From contig PDSN01000061.1 of assembly GCA_002748505.1 (NCBI GenBank), positions 1-9,207 of the forward strand: 9,207 bases of DNA. Direction: 5' to 3'. Under the pieces are notes generated by a model. The model searched no databases, was not told the origin of the DNA, and saw only the letters and a list, made by a program, of their open reading frames with translations. This document shows positions 1-6,464 of the stretch, piece by piece. The DNA is from Gammaproteobacteria bacterium. GTDB lineage: Bacteria > Pseudomonadota > Gammaproteobacteria > Pseudomonadales > Halieaceae. The translations under genes and the position numbers were made by a program. How positions within the stretch are numbered: the first letter of the stretch is position 1; each line of letters opens with the position of its first letter.

Positions 1-258
1 ATACTTGGCATTGAAACGCGTCTCGTTGGCAAAGATCTTGAACTGGGATTTGCTTTCAGCAAGCGGGGTGCCCGCACCGATCCAGAAGTCGCGGTAGGCG
101 ACATCACCCGACACATAACGCGCATCAGCCTTGATATAACCGCCAAAGGTGATGGTGTCGTTGTCGGTGAGCTTAACCTCATAGCCGGCGTGGGATGCCA
201 TAGCCATTGGGCCTAGAACGCCTGCGAGAAGTAATTGTTTGAACTGTTTTTGTAACAT
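1..258 (-). CDS. DcaP-like outer-membrane porin, N-terminal part
   Basis: This is the first 86 codons of a gene that runs off the left edge, with its start codon at 258-256. Residues 1-24 form a signal peptide: a basic start (MLQKQFK), a hydrophobic core (LLLAGVLG) and a likely cleavage after S-H-A. The mature part opens with GYEVKLTDNDTITFGGYIKA, the start of a first beta strand typical of DcaP-like trimeric porins, and later has an FANETRFN stretch resembling the second conserved strand of that family. DcaP-like porins carry small organic anions across the outer membrane. The substrate here cannot be read from 86 residues. A GAGGGG ribosome binding site at 267-272 (minus) supports the start. 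The gene diverges from the symporter-kinase gene, so shared control is possible. Another gammaproteobacterial porin family with the same N-terminal strand is the main alternative. Confidence 0.75.
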   Translation of the reverse strand, partial: MLQKQFKQLLLAGVLGPMAMASHAGYEVKLTDNDTITFGGYIKADARYVSGDVAYRDFWIGAGTPLAESKSQFKIFANETRFNAKY

Positions 259-306
259 AGGTAGTGCCCCTCATTGTTATAGCCCTGCAAGATCAGGCCA
301 AAATTA

Positions 307-315
307 TTTATACCA
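307..315 (-). promoter_or_regulatory. Extended -10 element for the porin gene
   Basis: On the minus strand this reads TGGTATAAA, an extended -10 (TGn followed by TATAAA). It would place transcription start near position 300, giving a leader of about 42 nt that contains the GAGGGG ribosome binding site. No good -35 hexamer is visible at the usual distance, which is tolerated for extended -10 promoters or may point to an activator. Confidence 0.4.
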
Positions 316-362
316 AGTGCTGGGTAATATCCACGTTCAGCCAGCACTACTCAATACTGCAT

Positions 363-395
363 TAGTTCTAGTACTAAAGAACTACGGCTTTAGTA
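363..395. repeat. Overlapping inverted repeats in the porin/kinase divergent promoter region
   Basis: Two perfect dyads overlap. TAGTTCT (363-369) pairs with AGAACTA (378-384), and TACTAAAG (372-379) pairs with CTTTAGTA (388-395). Each has an 8-nt spacer and their centres lie 10 bp apart, about one helical turn. The 8-bp palindrome TAGTACTA (369-376) sits inside. The cluster lies between the candidate porin promoter and the candidate kinase promoter, the expected place for an operator serving both. Which regulator binds is unknown; the neighbouring NarL-type regulator is one candidate. Confidence 0.5.
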
Positions 396-403
396 GAATA
401 GGT

Positions 404-433
404 TTGCGAAGAGCGGCAAATTGCGCGTATCCT
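404..433 (+). promoter_or_regulatory. Weak candidate sigma-70 promoter for the symporter-kinase gene
   Basis: TTGCGA (404-409) and TATCCT (428-433) are separated by 18 bp, and each matches four of six consensus bases. Transcription would start near 440, leaving a leader of about 24 nt. The match is weak, and the dyad cluster lies just upstream of this -35, where an activator could compensate. Confidence 0.25.
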
Positions 434-463
434 TTGCCCAAATTACATCTACAGCAGTTGACC

Positions 464-3400
464 ATGATCGAAAACTGGCAATTGGTCGTTACCAGCATCG
501 CGTATATCGGTGTGTTATTCATCATTGCCGCCTTCGGTGAGAGCATGCGGTACCGGCTGTCGGTGCCGCAGCAAAACTGGATTTATGCGCTCACCCTTGG
601 CGTTTATTGCACTTCCTGGGGTTTTATCGGCACGGCGGGGCAAGCCGCCAACCACTCCTTTTCGTATTTCTCAGTCTATGTGGGCCCAATACTGCTGTTT
701 ATTTTTGGCTGGTCGTTTATACAGCGTGTTATTCGCGTCAGCCTTTCGCTCAACATTACGTCTATTGCGGATTTGCTGGCCTCCCGCTTTGGTAAATCCA
801 AACACCTCGCCGTGTTGGTAACGCTGGTGGCACTGATGGGCACGCTGCCCTACATAGCGCTGCAACTGAAGGCCATCGTTTATTCCTATCAAATGCTGAG
901 ACAGGAAAGCTACCTCCCGTTTTGGCTGCTGGCGCTTATCGTCAGCTTGATTTTAACCATGTTTACGGTCATTTTCGGGATTCGCAACATCGATGTTACC
1001 GAGCGCCACCCCGGCTTAATGGTGGCTATTGCCTTCGAGTCTCTGGTCAAAGTGATCGCTTTTTTGATGGTTGGCGTATTCGTTTGCTACGCTATTTTTG
1101 ACTCCCCCACCACCTTATGGAATGCCGCAAGACCCAGTATCGACATGGACTATCAACTGGGTGCCAGCAATGTGTTTAACCTGCTTGGCCTGCTGGTGAT
1201 CGCCGTATCCGCTTTTTTGTGCCTGCCACGCCAGTTTCAGGTAATCGTAGTAGAACTGAAAGAACAACACGCCAGCAGTATCAGTCGCTGGTGGTTCCCC
1301 CTGTATCTGCTGATCTTTACCGTGTTTGCCGTACCCATGGGACTCGCTGGCAACATGCTGTACGGCGATTCCATGGCAAGCGATGCCTATGTGCTGTTTT
1401 TGCCTTCTTATCACGGCCAGTCCTGGTTGAGCCTGCTGGTGTTCATTGGCCTGGTGTCCGCCGCCAGTTCCATGGTGTTTATTTCAACCATTGCACTGAG
1501 CACTATGCTCAGTAACGAGCTGGTATTTCCCGCGGTATTTCGCCGTTCAAACATCCCCCAAACCAACTTTAAGGCGTTCCAGGTGAAACTGCTTGCGATT
1601 CGTAAATGGCTGGTACTGGTGGTAATACTGCTCAGTTACGGGATGATTTTGCTGGCTCCCCCAGACACCCTATCCTCACTGGGGGAGATCGCCTTTGGCG
1701 CGATCGCCCAGCTTGGACCAGCCCTGTTCGCCGCCTTTTTATGGCGTCGCGCGAATTTGCGCGGCGTTATAGTCGGGCTCGCTGCAGGCTTCAGCATCTG
1801 GTTTTTGGCCAACCTGCTGCCCCAGCTCGGCTTGTATCCACATCCTTTTGCGGGAGCCTCCGTCTCACCAACAACACTGGCGACCTTGCTTGGGCTGGGC
1901 ATCAATGTCATTACTCTGTGGGCGGTCTCTCTAAGCAGTCGTCCCAATCTGGTAGAGCAAATACAGATAGAGCATTTTTTTGAACGCGATGCTTTAAGCG
2001 ATTTTACCGTCTCCAAACAACGCAAAATCAATCCGCAAGAACTGGAGTTGTTGGTAAGCCGATTTTTAGGGGAGGAACGTACCAAAGCCACCTTTGAAAA
2101 TTTCCACCGGCGCTATCCAGCCAGTAAAAACGCGACTCAGGCCTATAACGAAGCACTGATTTTTCACACCGAAAATGCGTTGGTCAGCGTCATGGGCTCT
2201 GCCTCTGCACGGCTGGTGATATCTTGCGTACTGGATGGACGCGATATCGCACTGGACCAGGTCGCTCAACTGGTTGAACACAGCTCCAGCGAGCGTATCA
2301 GTTTCAGCCAGAGCGTACTGCAAAGCGCCATTGAAAACGCCAGTGAGGGCATCTCTGTCATCGACAGCGAACTAAAGCTGGTTGCCTGGAACCAGCGCTA
2401 TCGAACGATGTTTGATTATCCCGAAGAACTGGTTTACATCGGCAGCCCCGTCAGCGAATTGTTGCGCTTTAACCTCAGTAAGCGCTTTTCCACAACGGCC
2501 GAATTAAACCATGAGGTGGAAAAACGCATCGCTTTTTTACGCGCTGGCGGCCGTCACAGCATCGAACGCAAACAGCCGGATGGAAAGATCTTCCGCATCG
2601 AGGGCAACCCTATTCCAGGCGGCGGTTTTGTCATGATTTTTTCGGATATCACCGTTTACCGTCGCTCAGAAAAAAACCTGAAAGAAATCAATCTGGATCT
2701 TGAAGAGCGGGTACTTGAACGCACCCGCAAACTGGAAGAGGCCAACCGCCAATTGGTGGCGGCACAGCACAACGCGGAACAGGCGCACCTGCGCAAAAGC
2801 CAATACCTCAAAGCCTGCAGTCACGATTTGATTCAGCCTTTGGCAGCGGCCAAGATGTTCACCAACGTACTCGCCGCGGCAAGCAATTTAACGGAAACAC
2901 AATGCAAACAACTGGCCAGCATCGACAGTGCTTTACAGGCGGCAAACGATCTGCTGGTTGACCTGAACGAGGTCGCCCGCATCGAAAGCGGCAATATCCA
3001 AGCTGACCTGCAGCCGGTTTCCGTTCGCGAGGTATTCGACAGTTTACGCAATGAGTTCATACCCTTAGCACGCCAGCACAAAGTGGATTTACGCTGGGTA
3101 AGCTCACGCCTTTTGGTCTACAGCGACCCCAAAATGCTACGCCGTATTTTACAGAATCTTATCGGCAACGCGCTGCGCTACGCACATTCCGGCAAGGTCC
3201 TGGTAGGATGTCGCCGCTGCGGAGACCACTTGAAACTGCAAGTGATAGACAACGGCCCAGGTATTCCCCCTGCGCAACAGCAAGCCGTTTTTGAGCAATT
3301 CGTGCAACTCGATCAACCTTCGTCCAAACAAACATCGGCAGGTTTGGGGCTTGGCCTTAACATTGCCAAGGGGCTCGCTACCTTGCTGAAGCATGACATC

Positions 3401-3919
3401 AGCTTGCAATCCAAGGCCAATCAGGGTTGCTGTTTTAGCCTGACGGTTCCCCTGTGTGAGCAGCAATCAACTCCCTCTCAGCCGAGCTACCCCGAATTGT
3501 CGATGAAGAACATTCGGGTGCTGTGCATCGACAACGAACAGGCGGTGCTGGACGGTATGCAGGCCGTTTTGAAAAGCTGGCATTGTCGGGTTCTTACGGC
3601 GCGAGACGGCGCAGAGGCTCTGCGACTCACCAGACGCTATTGCGATGAAATCGATATTGTGTTGGTGGACTATCAACTCGACGACGGCGATAGCGGTTTG
3701 GAACTGCTGGAACAGCTACGCGAGCTTGCCTCGCGCCCACTACCGGCTATTTTAATCAGCGCAACAACAGATACCGATGCCATCGCGCGGGCGCAACAAC
3801 AAGGCGCTGCCTATTTACCCAAAATGGCAAAGCCAGAGGAGCTAAAAACCAAAATGGCGGAGCTGCTAATCATTCAGTTGCGGGAGAACTACTTGGTGTC
3901 GGCGGCAAATTCGTCTTGA
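464..3919 (+). CDS. crbS: CrbS/MxtR-like sodium/solute symporter fused to a hybrid histidine kinase
   Basis: The 1151-residue inner-membrane protein has a PutP/SLC5-type symporter domain (residues about 5-490, roughly 13 hydrophobic helices), a STAC-like linker (about 515-600), a PAS domain (about 615-735), a coiled coil (about 735-775), a histidine kinase and a C-terminal receiver. The H-box is SHDLIQPL with phosphorylatable H787. The N-box NLIGNALRY begins at N898, DNGPGIP starts at 929 and the second glycine box is around 960-964. The receiver has acidic D1023, phosphoacceptor D1069, S1099 and K1120. No HPt domain is present. This order matches CrbS (Vibrio) and MxtR (Pseudomonas), which control acetate use with CrbR/ErdR. 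The reading frame is open upstream to 239, but the extra 75 residues look non-coding and would run antisense to the porin start. The ATG at 464 gives the expected membrane start, though its ribosome binding site is weak. A different ligand from that of CrbS is possible. Confidence 0.88.
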   Translation: MIENWQLVVTSIAYIGVLFIIAAFGESMRYRLSVPQQNWIYALTLGVYCTSWGFIGTAGQAANHSFSYFSVYVGPILLFIFGWSFIQRVIRVSLSLNITSIADLLASRFGKSKHLAVLVTLVALMGTLPYIALQLKAIVYSYQMLRQESYLPFWLLALIVSLILTMFTVIFGIRNIDVTERHPGLMVAIAFESLVKVIAFLMVGVFVCYAIFDSPTTLWNAARPSIDMDYQLGASNVFNLLGLLVIAVSAFLCLPRQFQVIVVELKEQHASSISRWWFPLYLLIFTVFAVPMGLAGNMLYGDSMASDAYVLFLPSYHGQSWLSLLVFIGLVSAASSMVFISTIALSTMLSNELVFPAVFRRSNIPQTNFKAFQVKLLAIRKWLVLVVILLSYGMILLAPPDTLSSLGEIAFGAIAQLGPALFAAFLWRRANLRGVIVGLAAGFSIWFLANLLPQLGLYPHPFAGASVSPTTLATLLGLGINVITLWAVSLSSRPNLVEQIQIEHFFERDALSDFTVSKQRKINPQELELLVSRFLGEERTKATFENFHRRYPASKNATQAYNEALIFHTENALVSVMGSASARLVISCVLDGRDIALDQVAQLVEHSSSERISFSQSVLQSAIENASEGISVIDSELKLVAWNQRYRTMFDYPEELVYIGSPVSELLRFNLSKRFSTTAELNHEVEKRIAFLRAGGRHSIERKQPDGKIFRIEGNPIPGGGFVMIFSDITVYRRSEKNLKEINLDLEERVLERTRKLEEANRQLVAAQHNAEQAHLRKSQYLKACSHDLIQPLAAAKMFTNVLAAASNLTETQCKQLASIDSALQAANDLLVDLNEVARIESGNIQADLQPVSVREVFDSLRNEFIPLARQHKVDLRWVSSRLLVYSDPKMLRRILQNLIGNALRYAHSGKVLVGCRRCGDHLKLQVIDNGPGIPPAQQQAVFEQFVQLDQPSSKQTSAGLGLGLNIAKGLATLLKHDISLQSKANQGCCFSLTVPLCEQQSTPSQPSYPELSMKNIRVLCIDNEQAVLDGMQAVLKSWHCRVLTARDGAEALRLTRRYCDEIDIVLVDYQLDDGDSGLELLEQLRELASRPLPAILISATTDTDAIARAQQQGAAYLPKMAKPEELKTKMAELLIIQLRENYLVSAANSS

Positions 3920-4542
3920 TTAAACTGCAACTGATTCAGCAAAATCACCGCCTGTGTGCGATTGCGCACCCCAAGCTTCAAAAAGATGCTGCTGGCGTGT
4001 GACTTAACCGTGGCCTCAGACAAACCCAGCTTTGCCGCTATCTGCTTGTTGAGCAAACCACTGGCAAAAAGCATGGCTATTTTGTGTTGCTGCGGCGTCA
4101 ATGTAGCGACCTTCTGGTGCAACTCCGACTGTGCTTTTGGCTGAAAATGGCTGGGAAACCAATCGTGGCCGGCCACAACCTGTGCAATGGCCTCAAGCAT
4201 GGTGTTTACATCGCTGGTTTTGGGAATATAGCCGCGTGCACCGTGGGCATGCGCCTTGTTAATTGTGTCACTGTCATCGTAGCCCGAAACGACGACAATG
4301 GGCAGATCCGGATACTCTTTAACCATAGAAATCAAAGAGTTAAAGCCACTGGCACCGGGAATATTCAAATCCAAAAGCAGCAAATCAGGCAGGCTGGATT
4401 GCTCCAGCACCTCCCCCAACGCGTTGATATTGTCGACATCAACAATCGCAGTGTCCGGGTAGGCGCTGGATAACATAGCGCACATCGCCTGGCAAAAAAG
4501 TGGGTGGTCATCCGCTATGACAATGGTATCAAGGGCCGACAT
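3889..4542 (-). CDS. crbR: CrbR/ErdR-like NarL-family response regulator
   Basis: The 217-residue cytoplasmic DNA-binding regulator has an N-terminal receiver domain (about 5-122) with acidic D11 and D12, phosphoacceptor D58 in LLLLDLNIPG, S86 and K108. A LuxR/NarL-type helix-turn-helix follows (about 147-200), with the family pattern LTPQQ, then SEATVKSHASSIFLKLGV and RNRTQAV. Adjacency to the CrbS-like kinase makes it the probable cognate regulator; CrbR/ErdR activates acetyl-CoA synthetase genes in Vibrio and Pseudomonas. The gene is convergent with the kinase gene and their 3' ends overlap by 31 bp, so they cannot share a transcript. The start at 4542 is the natural first residue before the receiver's first strand, but no clear Shine-Dalgarno sequence precedes it. 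Assignment to CrbR rather than another NarL-type regulator rests partly on context. Confidence 0.85.
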   Translation of the reverse strand: MSALDTIVIADDHPLFCQAMCAMLSSAYPDTAIVDVDNINALGEVLEQSSLPDLLLLDLNIPGASGFNSLISMVKEYPDLPIVVVSGYDDSDTINKAHAHGARGYIPKTSDVNTMLEAIAQVVAGHDWFPSHFQPKAQSELHQKVATLTPQQHKIAMLFASGLLNKQIAAKLGLSEATVKSHASSIFLKLGVRNRTQAVILLNQLQFNQDEFAADTK

Positions 4543-4666
4543 GAATCTATGAGATCGTTATTGTACACGGGCATATATACTGACACTGATACCCACGCAG
4601 GTAAACCCCGGCTTAGCGTCCAATTTACCACCCCGCACAAGCGGTGTGGCTGGTATCCTCAGAGGT

Positions 4667-4697
4667 TGTTATTACTGACTACGTGGACAATAACGCT
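4667..4697 (+). promoter_or_regulatory. Weak candidate promoter upstream of the YfcH-like gene
   Basis: TTGTTA followed 17 bp later by AATAAC gives a four-of-six match at both hexamers. The same bases also form an inverted repeat (GTTATT and AATAAC). It would give a leader of roughly 90 nt carrying the two hairpins at 4705-4731. Confidence 0.2.
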
Positions 4698-4704
4698 GAT
4701 CATG

Positions 4705-4731
4705 ACGGCCACGGCCGTGCTTGCAAAGCAC
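4705..4731. repeat. Two overlapping palindromes upstream of the YfcH-like gene
   Basis: ACGGCC-AC-GGCCGT (4705-4718) is directly followed by, and shares two bases with, GTGCTT-GCA-AAGCAC (4717-4731). Both arms are perfect. As the two share bases they could not both form fully as RNA hairpins. No T-run follows on either strand, so they do not look like intrinsic terminators. They lie in the 252-bp divergent gap between the response regulator and the YfcH-like gene. Confidence 0.45.
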
Positions 4732-4783
4732 AGTTTCCAAGACGGCGGGAATCAGGCACACTAAACGCACCATCCTTCGCAGC

Positions 4784-4788
4784 GAGGA
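4784..4788 (+). promoter_or_regulatory. Ribosome binding site fixing a GTG start
   Basis: GAGGA lies 6 nt before the GTG at 4795 and supports that codon as the start of the YfcH-like gene. Confidence 0.7.
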
Positions 4789-4794
4789 CAGCCC

Positions 4795-5697
4795 GTGAAC
4801 ATTCTTATCACCGGTGCCAGCGGATTGATTGGCAGTGCCGTCAACCAGCTGTTGCAAACCAGCGGTCACCGCGTTTTCACCATGAGCCGCAAAGATACAC
4901 ACGCGGCATTTTATTGGCGTGAAACCGCGCCGCGGCAGTGGCGTATCGATTGGGATGAAGACACCACTATTGACGCGGTAATTCACCTGGCCGGTGAGTC
5001 GGTGGGCAACAAACGCTGGAGTACCATCAAAAAGCAACGTATCTGCCGCAGCCGCATCGACACCACTAAAGCGCTGGTAGAAAAACTGGGCCAATTACAA
5101 CATAAACCCGAAGTACTGATCAGCGCCTCGGCAATTGGTTTTTACGGTGACAACGGCGAGGAGGAAGTGACGGAAGACAGCCCCGCTGGGAATGATTTTT
5201 TTGCGACTCTGGCGCAAAACTGGGAGCAAGAAGCCAATAGGGCAGCTCAGCACGGTGTGCGTGTGGTGAATTTGCGCACCGGTCTGGTACTCTCAAAGCA
5301 CGGCGGCGCGCTGCCGAGTATGCTGCCGCCGTTCAAGCTGGGGCTGGGTGGCCGTCTGGGCAATGGCCGACAGTGGATGAGCTGGATCAGCGACACAGAC
5401 ATCGCCCGCCTCATCGTTTTTCTGCTGGAAAACCCAAAGGCGCAGGGCCCGGTCAATGCCGTCAATGCTGCCCCGGTAAGAAATGCGGAATTTACCGTGC
5501 AACTGGCAAGTGCCGTGTGCCGACCAGCACTGATGCATATGCCAAAACTGGTCGTTAAACTACTGTTCGGTGAGATGGGCGATTTGTTGCTGCTAAGCTC
5601 AATTAAAGTCAAACCCGCTCGCGCCCAACAACTGGGTTTCGAATTTGAAGATACCGAGCTTAACAATACCCTGGTGCAAAGGGTATCGGAAGATTGA
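4795..5697 (+). CDS. TIGR01777/YfcH-like NAD(P)-binding epimerase family protein
   Basis: This 300-residue protein is close to the length of E. coli YfcH (about 297). It is an extended short-chain dehydrogenase fold. The nucleotide-binding turn TGASGLIG is at residues 6-13, the family motif HLAGES at 64-69, SASAIGFYG at 110-118 around the active-site region, and WMSWISDTD at 194-202. The C-terminal 50 residues (about 248-297) match the DUF1731 tail of this family, including LLLSSIKVKPARA and LGFEFE. The family is sometimes labelled sugar-nucleotide epimerase or cell-division inhibitor, but its substrate is not established, so no activity is assigned here. The start is GTG with a good GAGGA upstream. 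It is transcribed away from the response regulator and toward hemG; no shared role with either is evident. Confidence 0.92.
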   Translation: MNILITGASGLIGSAVNQLLQTSGHRVFTMSRKDTHAAFYWRETAPRQWRIDWDEDTTIDAVIHLAGESVGNKRWSTIKKQRICRSRIDTTKALVEKLGQLQHKPEVLISASAIGFYGDNGEEEVTEDSPAGNDFFATLAQNWEQEANRAAQHGVRVVNLRTGLVLSKHGGALPSMLPPFKLGLGGRLGNGRQWMSWISDTDIARLIVFLLENPKAQGPVNAVNAAPVRNAEFTVQLASAVCRPALMHMPKLVVKLLFGEMGDLLLLSSIKVKPARAQQLGFEFEDTELNNTLVQRVSED

Positions 5698-5742
5698 TGG
5701 GGCAGGTACTGTTATCGCTCGTTAGCGTGTGGATCAGCGCAA

Positions 5743-5772
5743 CACACAGAATTCTGTAGTGGCCCTATTTTT
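5743..5772 (+). terminator. Weak possible terminator between the YfcH-like gene and hemG
   Basis: CACACAG (5743-5749) can pair with CTGT plus GTG (5754-5761) around an AATT loop, with one bulged A, and five T residues follow at 5768-5772. The core is the perfect 12-bp palindrome ACAGAATTCTGT (5746-5757). The stem is short and AT-containing, and the T-run starts 6 nt after it, inside the 3' end of hemG, so this is a marginal call. Confidence 0.22.
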
Positions 5773-6310
5773 CGAGCTTCACTAAGGCATCCGCAAAAGC
5801 GCGCACCCTGTCCCAGTCGGTGAACTCTACATTTTCCCTGGGCGCGGGTTTGCCCTCGGAAATACGAAACACCTGCCCCATTATCAGGCGCAGACCCAAG
5901 CCGTAGTGATCGTAGGCATACTTCCCCGCAAATGCATCGGCCAGACTGGGCTGCCACACCACCGTGCGCAAAAATTCTGCGGTGCTGGGGTTTGTTTCCG
6001 GGCGATTTTTGTCCGGCTTTCGCGCAACTAAACCCACCGAAAAATAAGCATTGGGTTTATTTTGAATCAGTGGCAAATAGCGCTTCACAAATCGATACAC
6101 CATTTTGTGATGCTTACCGTAGCGAATCCGCGCCGCGAGCACAATTTTGTCGCACAGCGCAATATCGGCTTCGCTAACCTCATCGATGGGCAGAAAACGG
6201 CTTTCATAACCGGATGAGGCAATATGCTCACCGATAAAATGACATATTTTTGCGGTATGGCCATCGGTGCTTGAATACACAAACAACACCGCAGGCGGGG
6301 GTTTGGTCAC
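5765..6310 (-). CDS. hemG: Menaquinone-dependent protoporphyrinogen IX dehydrogenase
   Basis: The 181-residue flavodoxin-fold enzyme oxidises protoporphyrinogen IX to protoporphyrin IX, the penultimate step of haem synthesis, passing electrons to membrane quinones. The FMN phosphate loop is SSTDGHT (residues 13-19). ARIRYGKHH (60-68) matches the second flavin-contact region. SVGLVARKPDKNRPETN (91-107) is the long loop that distinguishes HemG from ordinary flavodoxins, and FTDWDRV (163-169) is the conserved C-terminal stretch. The length equals that of E. coli HemG. The start is GTG at 6310, supported by GGGAG 7 nt upstream; the first seven residues extend slightly beyond the E. coli start. 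The gene diverges from hisI and converges on the YfcH-like gene. Confidence 0.94.
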   Translation of the reverse strand: MTKPPPAVLFVYSSTDGHTAKICHFIGEHIASSGYESRFLPIDEVSEADIALCDKIVLAARIRYGKHHKMVYRFVKRYLPLIQNKPNAYFSVGLVARKPDKNRPETNPSTAEFLRTVVWQPSLADAFAGKYAYDHYGLGLRLIMGQVFRISEGKPAPRENVEFTDWDRVRAFADALVKLEK

Positions 6311-6317
6311 AAGGCGA

Positions 6318-6322
6318 CTCCC
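6318..6322 (-). promoter_or_regulatory. Ribosome binding site fixing the hemG GTG start
   Basis: GGGAG on the minus strand lies 7 nt before the GTG at 6310-6308 and favours it over internal GTG or TTG codons closer to the flavin loop. Confidence 0.6.
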
Positions 6323-6342
6323 AACAGCGTTATCTTCGGCGC

Positions 6343-6371
6343 ATTATCTAACATTTTCGCCCCGATATCAG
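6343..6371 (-). promoter_or_regulatory. Candidate sigma-70 promoter for hemG
   Basis: On the minus strand CTGATA (6371-6366) and GATAAT (6348-6343) are separated by exactly 17 bp, matching consensus at four and five of six positions. Transcription would start near 6336, giving a leader of about 26 nt that includes the GGGAG site. Confidence 0.45.
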
Positions 6372-6384
6372 CCCCAAACGGCCA

Positions 6385-6412
6385 ATTGCTGCCATAGGCA
6401 ATGGCTGCCTAT
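6385..6412 (+). repeat. Nested inverted repeats in the hisI upstream region
   Basis: ATAGGCA (6394-6400) pairs with TGCCTAT (6406-6412) over a 5-nt loop. GCCAT (6391-6395) pairs with ATGGC (6401-6405), and ATTGC (6385-6389) with GCAAT (6398-6402). The alternatives share bases and exclude one another. They lie 53-80 nt before the hisI ATG. No T-run follows, so a simple terminator is unlikely; a leader structure or a protein-binding dyad is possible. Confidence 0.4.
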
Positions 6413-6464
6413 CTGTGCGACAATGCAACACCCTGACAATGACACTAACGCCCGCGACCCAGCC

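Noticed and set aside
284..300. A sigma-54-like sequence on the minus strand (TTGGCCTGATCTTGCA) before the porin gene.
   Set aside because: The GG and GC elements are 9 bp apart instead of 10, the A of the -24 box is missing, and transcription would start right at the ribosome binding site.
239..463. An in-frame open extension of 75 codons upstream of the symporter-kinase ATG.
   Set aside because: It runs antisense to the porin start codon and across the divergent promoter region, shows no signal or domain, and homologous proteins begin at the first transmembrane helix, which the ATG at 464 supplies.
1636..2091. A 151-codon minus-strand open frame inside the symporter-kinase gene.
   Set aside because: It is antisense to the well-conserved symporter and linker region, and its composition is that of a shadow frame.
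4504..4764. An 86-codon plus-strand open frame across the regulator start and the intergenic gap.
   Set aside because: It begins antisense to the regulator, has no ribosome binding site, and its translation shows no recognisable motif.
6386..6415. A hisI promoter made of TTGCTG and TATCTG.
   Set aside because: Only three of six bases match at each hexamer and the bases are part of the nested inverted repeats.
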